A stretch of DNA of 11,315 bases from UBA9647 sp049522195 (lineage in GTDB: Bacteria > Bacteroidota > Ignavibacteria > UBA10030), in the NCBI GenBank assembly GCA_049522195.1, contig JBEKOB010000111.1, positions 1 through 11,315 of the forward strand. The letters are read 5' to 3'. Both the position numbers and the translations under genes were made by a program. Below, in pieces: positions 1 to 5,903 of the stretch. The notes beneath the pieces are model-generated. The model saw nothing but the letters and a program-made list of their open reading frames with translations, had not been told where the DNA came from and did not search any database. How positions within the stretch are numbered: position 1 is the first letter of the stretch; each line of letters opens with the position of its first letter.

Positions 1-1023
1 AGCCTGAGCATTATTCATCAGCCCGTTTCCTACCCTGATGCCCGACCATCAGCGCATTATCTTCTCGCAGCGAAGGATCAAGGGATTGTGCTCAGGCACG
101 GCAGCGGACCCGGGGGATGCGACACGCTGGGGGCTCGCGACATCTGGGTCTGGCAGCAGAAAGGGACGTACTACATGCATTACGATGGGGCGGGAGCAAA
201 GGGATGGCTTGCTTGTCTTGCCACGAGTCAGGACGGTGTCAGCTGGGTGGCACGGGGCCCCGCGCTGACCTTCGGCGCCGCAGGCCAGAACGATGCTGCT
301 TCAGCGTCTTATGGCGTCACCTTCTTTGACGGGCGGAAGTGGCATATGTTCTACCTTGGCACTCCTCACACCTCTCTCCCTCCGAACCTTGTGCCAGCAT
401 TCCCTTATCTCACGATGAAAGCTGAGAGTTCTGCTCCAACTGGTCCTTGGAAAAAGCGTTATGACATTACTCCATTTAGTCCGAAACCTGGCACTTACTA
501 CTCCGCAACGGCGAGCCCGGGGCACGTGATCGCAGGCAAGAAAGAATTCCTCATGTTCTTCAGCGCATCGACTGACAACCCGATCCTGCGCACACTCGGC
601 ATCGCCCGAACTCGCGATCTTGACAAACCGTGGACAATCGATACTCAACCAATTGTCCCGCAAGCCGAGCAAGTTGAGAACACATCGCTGTACTACCAGG
701 AACAAACCCAAACATGGTTTCTCTTCACCAATCACGTCGGACTAAAAAACGGATTGGAATACACAGACGCTATCTGGGTTTACTGGACAAAGGATCTGGA
801 GAAGTGGAATCCTGACAACAAGGCTGTGGTTCTGGATGGATCAAACTGCACGTGGTCGAAGGAGATCATTGGCCTTCCCTCGGTTGTGAAAGTCGGCAAG
901 CGGCTTGCCCTGTTCTACGACGGTTATGGGGGGAAAGGGATACCGAATGGTGCGGCGAGCCACATGCATCGGGATATCGGACTCGCCTGGATCGATTTGC
1001 CTCTTCAACCAGACGGTAGGTGA
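1..1023 (+). CDS. Five-bladed beta-propeller glycosidase-like protein (GH43/GH32 superfamily), N-terminus cut by window edge
   Basis: The frame is open from base 1 to the TGA at 1021-1023, giving 340 residues without their N-terminus. A GTG at 88 is a possible internal start, but the sequence before it already looks like the usual lead-in to the first blade, so the real start is probably outside the window. Five evenly spaced aromatic strand motifs mark five blades: YYMHYDG at 57-63, WHMFYLG at 114-120, FLMFFSA at 183-189, WFLFTN at 239-244 and LALFYDG at 302-308. This is the layout of the GH32/43/68/117-type propellers that hydrolyse plant or algal glycans. Candidate active-site acids are D47 in GARD (44-47) and E288 in SKEI; I cannot match them confidently to a GH family. 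The protein ends in HMHRDIGLAW, a common closing strand. Any signal peptide would be off-window. The next gene is convergent. Fold fairly sure; substrate and enzyme activity unknown. Confidence 0.72.
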   Translation, partial: SLSIIHQPVSYPDARPSAHYLLAAKDQGIVLRHGSGPGGCDTLGARDIWVWQQKGTYYMHYDGAGAKGWLACLATSQDGVSWVARGPALTFGAAGQNDAASASYGVTFFDGRKWHMFYLGTPHTSLPPNLVPAFPYLTMKAESSAPTGPWKKRYDITPFSPKPGTYYSATASPGHVIAGKKEFLMFFSASTDNPILRTLGIARTRDLDKPWTIDTQPIVPQAEQVENTSLYYQEQTQTWFLFTNHVGLKNGLEYTDAIWVYWTKDLEKWNPDNKAVVLDGSNCTWSKEIIGLPSVVKVGKRLALFYDGYGGKGIPNGAASHMHRDIGLAWIDLPLQPDGR

Positions 1024-1078
1024 GCTCCCGGAATCATCCAATCGATGTACTTGGCGTGAGTTCTTACCATGTCGCCTT

Positions 1079-1091
1079 GGCGCCACGCGCC
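1079..1091. other. Small GC hairpin between convergent genes
   Basis: GGCGC and GCGCC arms are separated by three bases inside the 147-bp gap between the propeller gene and uppP. On the plus strand an A-rich run (GAAAAAA) follows; on neither strand does a T-tract follow, so it is not a canonical intrinsic terminator. It could still weakly separate the two converging transcripts. I see no other structure or gene in this gap. Confidence 0.2.
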
Positions 1092-1170
1092 GGCACGATG
1101 GAAAAAATGGAGAACGTACCGATGGATTCATGAAGCGCGCAGACCAACCACAAGCCTCCCTTCCATCCGA

Positions 1171-2031
1171 TCATCTTGTCAACGCAACTGCGAGTACCAC
1201 GAGCGCAAGCACCCACCGGTAGTACACAAAGACATTCGTAGGGTTTTTCTGTAGAAACCGGAGCAGATACTTGATGCACAGGTATCCGCTGATCGCGGCG
1301 GTCATGAACCCGATCACGAAGAGCGTGAAATCAGATCCCGTGATTAAACCACTGTGGATCCCCTTGTAGATCTTGAAGAGACTCTTCAGTCCTGCACCGG
1401 CGACAATGGGGGCAGACATCAGGAACGAAAACCGGGCTGCTGTCTCTCGTTCAAGGCCGAGAGCCAACCCGGCGGTCATCGTGCTTCCTGAACGTGAAAC
1501 ACCCGGGAAGATCGCCAGCGCCTGTGCTGCTCCAATCAGAATCGAATCTTTGAGCGTAATCTGGTTTATGCGGCGGAGGTGCGCTGCCATTCGTTCGGCA
1601 AGCAATAGAAGTCCTCCCAGGAGCGCTATGATAAAAGCCATCGTGATCATGGAAGAGCTCTCGATGGGTCCCACCGAAGGATGAAACCAGGCCTCGATCT
1701 TGTGTTCGAACAGTAACCCGATCACACCACCGGGTATGGACGCGATCACGAGGAACCACGCGAGTTTCCGGTCGACGTCCTCGCCGATTCTTCGCTCCAC
1801 GATGCTCGATACTCCTGAGCGTATGATGCGCACCCAGTCCTTCGCAAAAAAGGCGAGCAAGGCAACGAGAGTTCCCAGATGAAGCGCCACATCGAACGTG
1901 AGGCTTTCCAGTGCCGGATCATTCCATTGAAACATCCAAGGAATAATGACGAGATGGGCCGAACTGGAGATCGGAATGAACTCCGTCAGCCCCTGCACCA
2001 GACCAAGAAGAATCGCTTTGAGGATGAGCAT
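1171..2031 (-). CDS. uppP: Undecaprenyl-diphosphatase UppP/BacA
   Basis: This is an integral inner-membrane phosphatase that converts undecaprenyl diphosphate to undecaprenyl phosphate, recycling the lipid carrier for peptidoglycan and other envelope polymers. Overproduction of the family gives bacitracin resistance. The protein has 286 residues, close to the ~270 usual for the family. Both signature regions are present: the N-terminal QGLTEF...SSSAH segment (Q13, E17, S22-S24, H26) and PGVSRSGS at 176-183, with the catalytic R180. Several hydrophobic membrane segments follow each other (for example about 48-63, 92-108, 130-146, 235-256, 270-284). The ATG at 2029-2031 is preceded by AAAGGAG four bases upstream, a slightly tight but good ribosome binding site. 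It lies 129 bp downstream of the lipoprotein gene on the same strand and converges with the propeller gene. Nothing appears degraded. Identification is firm. Confidence 0.96.
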   Translation of the reverse strand: MLILKAILLGLVQGLTEFIPISSSAHLVIIPWMFQWNDPALESLTFDVALHLGTLVALLAFFAKDWVRIIRSGVSSIVERRIGEDVDRKLAWFLVIASIPGGVIGLLFEHKIEAWFHPSVGPIESSSMITMAFIIALLGGLLLLAERMAAHLRRINQITLKDSILIGAAQALAIFPGVSRSGSTMTAGLALGLERETAARFSFLMSAPIVAGAGLKSLFKIYKGIHSGLITGSDFTLFVIGFMTAAISGYLCIKYLLRFLQKNPTNVFVYYRWVLALVVLAVALTR

Positions 2032-2160
2032 GCTGCTCCTTTGATTTGTGCCGCCAAATTACGCTTCCTGTTATCGTCCCGGGATCGATCACTTCAGCAT
2101 TCCATCATTCCTTGAATCGCCTGGGAGGGACACAGGTCCATGACAAACATGCAACTGAGC

Positions 2161-3024
2161 CTATTGCGATGCCTTTGCCGAAGGTGAAGGCTTCCAGACA
2201 ACCAGCGTATCATTGCGTGGACGATAGAACACCTCAAAGCGAGGAGACAACCATTTGAATGGAACGACCCATGCATCTCCCCGTCTCCTGAGTTCACCAT
2301 AGATCCTCTCCTCTGCCGGGATGGTGTCTACTCGTCGATCTCGTCGTTGAAAGTCGAGCCATGTACCGATCGGGACACCATCAACCAGCGCACCCGACCA
2401 GCCGCGCGCCAGATCCTGCGGCAACACTCTGAGGAATTCGCGTTTGGACGCGATGTTTCCATCAAGTCCATACTCAATCCACGTTCCCACAGATCGACCG
2501 TGATCATATTCCCGCTCGTTCATGATGCGTCCGTTTCGGTACCACGCCTGCCATGGCCCTTGGCGCAATCCACCCGTGTATTCCCCTTGCAGCCGCATCT
2601 CGCCCGTCTCAGGCCAATAGAGAACCTGCCTGCCGTCCAGTTCACTACGGTCATTGTAGGAACGCAATTCAACAGTGTCTCCGTTTGGCATCCAGGTGAC
2701 TGATCGTCCCTGCAGTCTTCCGTTTGCGCCAAAAGTTTTCTCGAATCGTTTTCCTCCGTAGAGATACCATTCCTCCCACAGACCGACGCTGTCTCCATTC
2801 TTGAATTCTCCGGACGTCAACCTTGCACCGGTGGGATAGAATGCCTCGAAAGTCCCGTCCTTGACCGTCCGATACGGTCCGATCATCCGTTCATGCCATC
2901 TGACCTTTACCTGGCCATTCGGATACAACGTGGTTTTTTCCTCTCTCCAGCTGCATCCGGCGAGAAAAAGAACGATCAGAAAGAATATGCGTGATGCCTT
3001 CGCGTGTCGCGTGCTGGGATACAT
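2161..3024 (-). CDS. YwqK/MORN-like repeat lipoprotein
   Basis: This 287-residue lipoprotein has a signal peptide (charged residues at 6-12, hydrophobic core 13-22) and the lipobox LAGC ending at C24. After the cysteine comes SWREEK. Residues ~34-198 contain about six repeats of the form G-x-W/F-x-x-[WY]-[YW]-x-x-G-x-x-x-x-x-x-x-[YF], for example GTFEAFYPTG (57-66), GLWEEWYLYG (81-90), GPWQAWYRNG (156-165) and GTWIEYGLDG (180-189). Such repeats occur in the YwqK family and resemble eukaryotic MORN repeats; their role in bacteria is mostly unknown. Residues ~200-287 form a non-repeat tail that I do not recognise. The frame is open to an ATG at 3063, but only the ATG at 3022-3024 has a Shine-Dalgarno sequence and sits directly before the signal peptide. 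Databases often call such proteins YwqK-family 'antitoxins'; no toxin gene is visible beside it. Lipoprotein class and repeats are clear; function is not. Confidence 0.8.
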   Translation of the reverse strand: MYPSTRHAKASRIFFLIVLFLAGCSWREEKTTLYPNGQVKVRWHERMIGPYRTVKDGTFEAFYPTGARLTSGEFKNGDSVGLWEEWYLYGGKRFEKTFGANGRLQGRSVTWMPNGDTVELRSYNDRSELDGRQVLYWPETGEMRLQGEYTGGLRQGPWQAWYRNGRIMNEREYDHGRSVGTWIEYGLDGNIASKREFLRVLPQDLARGWSGALVDGVPIGTWLDFQRRDRRVDTIPAEERIYGELRRRGDAWVVPFKWLSPRFEVFYRPRNDTLVVWKPSPSAKASQ

Positions 3025-3033
3025 TGAGAACAA

Positions 3034-3037
3034 CTCC
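3034..3037 (-). promoter_or_regulatory. Ribosome binding site that sets the lipoprotein start
   Basis: GGAG on the minus strand lies nine bases before the ATG at 3022-3024. The two in-frame upstream ATGs (3063 and 3039) have no comparable site, so the shorter protein with the signal peptide at its very N-terminus is preferred. Confidence 0.55.
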
Positions 3038-3068
3038 ATCTGCCAAGCGGTTACAACGAGCATGAAGT

Positions 3069-3085
3069 CGCGGAGAGGATCCGCG
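3069..3085 (-). other. GC-rich stem-loop in the lipoprotein leader
   Basis: CGCGGA and TCCGCG arms with a five-base loop lie about 45 bases upstream of the lipoprotein start, in the 191-bp gap after the kinase gene. No T-tract follows on either strand, so it is not a canonical terminator. It could be a leader structure or chance. Confidence 0.25.
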
Positions 3086-3177
3086 GTGCGGGGATTTCGG
3101 GATTCGTCCAGAAACTACATCCGTTTCTCGAGCTGAAAACCAGGCTGTTCCAGGTGTTGATCTCTTAGTGGTGGCGT

Positions 3178-3197
3178 CCAGAACCCCGGGTTTCTGG
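3178..3197 (-). other. Near-perfect 20-bp palindrome just after the kinase stop codon
   Basis: Arms CCAGAA and TTCTGG enclose a CCC/GGG centre with a single mismatched pair. It begins 18 bases beyond the kinase stop codon. No T-run follows in the transcribed direction, so it is at best a weak or factor-dependent terminator; a symmetric protein-binding site for the downstream lipoprotein gene is an alternative. Confidence 0.3.
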
Positions 3198-3215
3198 CTT
3201 CTGAAGCGCTCCTCC

Positions 3216-5711
3216 TTACGAATCGGACAGAATCGAATGAACCTTGCTGACAAGTGTCTCGGGTGTAAAAGGCTTCTGCAAGAAAAACGTTTCCTTCTCC
3301 AGGATTCCCCGCTCGGCAACGACATCTGCCGTATAGCCGGAGATAAAGAGAGTTTTTATGCCGGGAATCAGCTCTTCGATCCGTTGCTGAAGTTGTTTCC
3401 CGTTCATTTCCGGCATGATGACATCCGTGATCAACAGGTCAATCCTTCCTTCTCGCTCAGAACAGAGTTCGAGAGCCCGCCGGGGCGACGTTGTACACAG
3501 AGTCGCATATCCGTGCGATTCCAGTGTTGAACCGATGATGACGAGCAATTCCTCTTCGTCTTCCACGACGAGCACGGTCCCTTCGCCTGGCGAACTGATG
3601 ACATCGACAGCTTCCGCACGCCGTTCGACCTCACCGACAAACCGAGGCAGGTATATTCTGAACGTAGCCCCTTTGCCGGCTTCGCTTTGCACTTCGATAT
3701 GCCCCGAATTTTGTTGGACAATTCCAAAGACCGTTGCCAATCCCAGTCCGGTTCCTTTGCCCCGCGGTTTGGTGCTGAAAAACGGCTCGAAAATGTGCTC
3801 CAACGTCGCTGAGTCGATGCCATGCCCCGTATCAATGCAGGTCAATACAACATACTCTCCTGGCGTGAGAGTGCCATGCTCTTTCAGAAGAACACGGTCA
3901 ACGGACAGGTTCGATGTCTCGAGAGTAATAACCCCGACATTCTGAATGGCATCCCGGGCATTCGTGCAGAGATTGGTGACGAGCTGATCTATCTGCCCGG
4001 GATCCATCTTGATATTCCAGAGGTTCTCACCAGGAAGGAGATTGATCGTGATATTCTCGCCAATGAGTCGGCCCAGTATTTTCAGGACGGTAAAGAGCTC
4101 ATCGTTGAGATTGAGCACGACGGGCGCGATGACCTGCTTGCGGGCAAACGCAAGCAACTGCTTCGATAGATTCGCAGATCGTTCTGCTGCCATGATGATC
4201 GACTTCATCCTCCGGTATGTTTCACCGGACGGGTCCAGGTCTTTTTCTATGAGTGCTGCATAGCCAAGAATGACCCCGATCATATTGTTGAAGTCGTGTG
4301 CGACTCCACCAGCAAGATGACCAATGGCCTCCATTTTCTGCGACTGGAGCAACTGAGCCTGCAATTTTTTCTGTTCGGTGATATCCTCCGCCGTAATATC
4401 ATAGTAGGCAACAGATCCATTATCATTGTAGAATACACGCACATTTTCCCGCACGAAGATCTCGGTGCCATCGCTCTTCTGCCACTTTGACTCAAGCCCT
4501 CGAACTTCCTCCTTACTACTGAGAATGCCCGCGGACGCCTGCCGGTTGAACCCGAGTGAAGATCCGCGTTCCTCCGAGTTCCAGGTTGCGAGGCGTTCCC
4601 ACGTATCGAAGCCGAGCATGCGCACAAGGTGGGGATTCGCAAAGAGAATCCTCCCCTCCGGTGTCATGCGGCAGATGCCGATCGCAGCATTCTCGTACAG
4701 ATTGCGATATCGTTCTTCGCTCTCCTTGAGCTTCTCTTCAGCCTTCTTCCGGGCTTCGGACTCCTGGACAACGACCCAGGCCTTGATGCCGAAATAAGAA
4801 ATGAATACACCACCAAAAAACACACACCCGACAATCACAGCGAGTTTCTTGCTAAACTCCGTGAGGGAATTGGTGATCTCATCCTCGGAGTAGACGACAG
4901 CCAGCGACCACCTTGCGTCATTGACACGAACCGGAAGAAAGTAGACGATTCTGTTCCCTTTCTGAATCCTTCCGACGGCGGCGTCGTACGTGTAGGTCGC
5001 CGCTCCCTCTTTACCGGCGAGCATGTCGTCGGCCACACGTAATAGATCGGGAAAGCCTTTCGCAGTTTCCCGGATTGACTTCCCGATATGGCCCGGCACC
5101 GGACAATACAGTTCTACCCCCTCGCTGCTCAGCAGCCAGGCGTACCCGGAACTGTCAGTTTCAATTTCTTTGAGGATCCGTCTCCCAACCTGTCCGAAGT
5201 CAACGACGAGCGCTATCGTGCCTTCAAATGCTCCGCCTCTGAACACCGGATAATGAATGGCGATTGCCTGAAACCCCTGCACAGCGTCGAACACATCGCT
5301 GACCACCGGCTTATGATCGGAAAGGATTTTTGCCATGTGTTTCTGGCTGGAAATATTGACGCCGATGGAGTTCCGATAGTACGGGGCTGTGAAGATTATT
5401 GTCCCGTCTTTGTTGACCCGTGTAATGCTCTTGATTTCATCGCGCAACGCCTCTCGCAACTTCGTAAGCTCATCCTTCCCCTTCTCGTTCATCAGGATGA
5501 TGTTCCTGTCATCGGAAAGATATGAGAGCACACTGTTCCACTTGTCAACCATCTCGTTGACGCTGTTCGCTGCCTGCCGGGCGTAAATCCTCTGATGGCT
5601 TACAACTCCTTCGATTGCGCGAGTTCGTTCTACTCCATAGAAATAGTAGAACAGATAGATGCAGAATGCCAGCAAAATCAAAATGGTGACGATCCAGGAT
5701 CTCGTTTGCAT
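3216..5711 (-). CDS. Hybrid sensor histidine kinase: Cache, PAS, HisKA, HATPase, receiver
   Basis: This is a membrane-bound sensor of 831 residues. A first membrane helix (7-25) and a second (~289-315) bracket a periplasmic region (~30-285) that looks like a double Cache sensor domain, which usually binds small ligands. A short charged coiled coil (316-335) leads into a PAS domain (~331-450). The dimerisation domain carries the phospho-accepting H472 in GGVAHDFNN. The ATPase domain is intact: N584 in the N box, DTGHG at 627-631, FEPFFSTK at 641-648 and GKGTGLGL at 651-658. The C-terminal receiver (~711-828) has the acidic pocket D718/E719, phospho-acceptor D763 in ITDVIMPEMNG, S791 and K813, all conserved. 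The HDFNN type and the C-terminal receiver match the common soluble-relay hybrid kinases. No response regulator with an output domain is adjacent, so its partner is encoded elsewhere. There is no clear Shine-Dalgarno; the start is fixed by the membrane helix and by an in-frame stop not far upstream. Confidence 0.93.
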   Translation of the reverse strand: MQTRSWIVTILILLAFCIYLFYYFYGVERTRAIEGVVSHQRIYARQAANSVNEMVDKWNSVLSYLSDDRNIILMNEKGKDELTKLREALRDEIKSITRVNKDGTIIFTAPYYRNSIGVNISSQKHMAKILSDHKPVVSDVFDAVQGFQAIAIHYPVFRGGAFEGTIALVVDFGQVGRRILKEIETDSSGYAWLLSSEGVELYCPVPGHIGKSIRETAKGFPDLLRVADDMLAGKEGAATYTYDAAVGRIQKGNRIVYFLPVRVNDARWSLAVVYSEDEITNSLTEFSKKLAVIVGCVFFGGVFISYFGIKAWVVVQESEARKKAEEKLKESEERYRNLYENAAIGICRMTPEGRILFANPHLVRMLGFDTWERLATWNSEERGSSLGFNRQASAGILSSKEEVRGLESKWQKSDGTEIFVRENVRVFYNDNGSVAYYDITAEDITEQKKLQAQLLQSQKMEAIGHLAGGVAHDFNNMIGVILGYAALIEKDLDPSGETYRRMKSIIMAAERSANLSKQLLAFARKQVIAPVVLNLNDELFTVLKILGRLIGENITINLLPGENLWNIKMDPGQIDQLVTNLCTNARDAIQNVGVITLETSNLSVDRVLLKEHGTLTPGEYVVLTCIDTGHGIDSATLEHIFEPFFSTKPRGKGTGLGLATVFGIVQQNSGHIEVQSEAGKGATFRIYLPRFVGEVERRAEAVDVISSPGEGTVLVVEDEEELLVIIGSTLESHGYATLCTTSPRRALELCSEREGRIDLLITDVIMPEMNGKQLQQRIEELIPGIKTLFISGYTADVVAERGILEKETFFLQKPFTPETLVSKVHSILSDS

Positions 5712-5782
5712 GAAGTATCAGGGCAGGTTGATGGTGTACAACGCAACTTCATCAAAGACAACGCAAATGTCAAATCTCTCGT

Positions 5783-5813
5783 CAATAATACTATGCAGAT
5801 TCTTCTGCTTCAA
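5783..5813 (-). promoter_or_regulatory. Candidate Bacteroidota-type promoter for the kinase gene
   Basis: On the minus strand TTG (5811-5813) is followed after 20 bases by TATTATTG (5783-5790), one mismatch from the TAnnTTTG -7 box known in Bacteroidota. It would give a leader of roughly 65 bases before the kinase ATG and lies downstream of the terminator of the previous operon. The spacer contains a 14-bp inverted repeat (GCAGA-4-TCTGC, 5795-5808) that could be an operator. Short degenerate matches are common, so this is only a candidate. Confidence 0.3.
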
Positions 5814-5855
5814 TACAATACTTCCGTTGCAGCCCGCGGAATGCCTGGGAAACAC

Positions 5856-5879
5856 GAACGCCCCCTTTCGGGGGCGTTC
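5856..5879 (-). terminator. Intrinsic terminator of the receptor operon
   Basis: A perfect ten-base-pair stem (GAACGCCCCC with GGGGGCGTTC) closes a four-base loop that reads GAAA on the minus strand, a stable tetraloop. The stem lies 24 bases past the stop codon of the FnIII protein and is followed on that strand by GTGTTT, a short and imperfect U-tract. Past one mismatch the pairing can extend by four more base pairs. Position and stem strength make it the end of the PorV-like/receptor/FnIII transcript. It also insulates the kinase promoter from read-through. Confidence 0.85.
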
Positions 5880-5903
5880 TCGTTGTCCAACGACAAATTC
5901 GTA

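Noticed and set aside
301..735. A 144-codon minus-strand frame inside the propeller gene
   Set aside because: It overlaps blades two to four of a protein with five consistent blade motifs; its own product is Cys/Arg-rich and featureless.
1024..1170. Search for a terminator or small gene between the convergent propeller and uppP genes
   Set aside because: Only a five-base-pair hairpin without a T-tract was found, and no short reading frame had a ribosome binding site or recognisable product.
2032..2160. Possible promoter for uppP in the 129-bp gap (TAATTTG on the minus strand near 2063)
   Set aside because: It is one base short of the TAnnTTTG pattern and no convincing -33 element could be paired with it; too weak to list as a feature.
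3025..3063. Thirteen-residue N-terminal extension of the lipoprotein
   Set aside because: It would put extra residues before the signal peptide, and its ATGs lack a ribosome binding site, whereas the ATG at 3024 has one.
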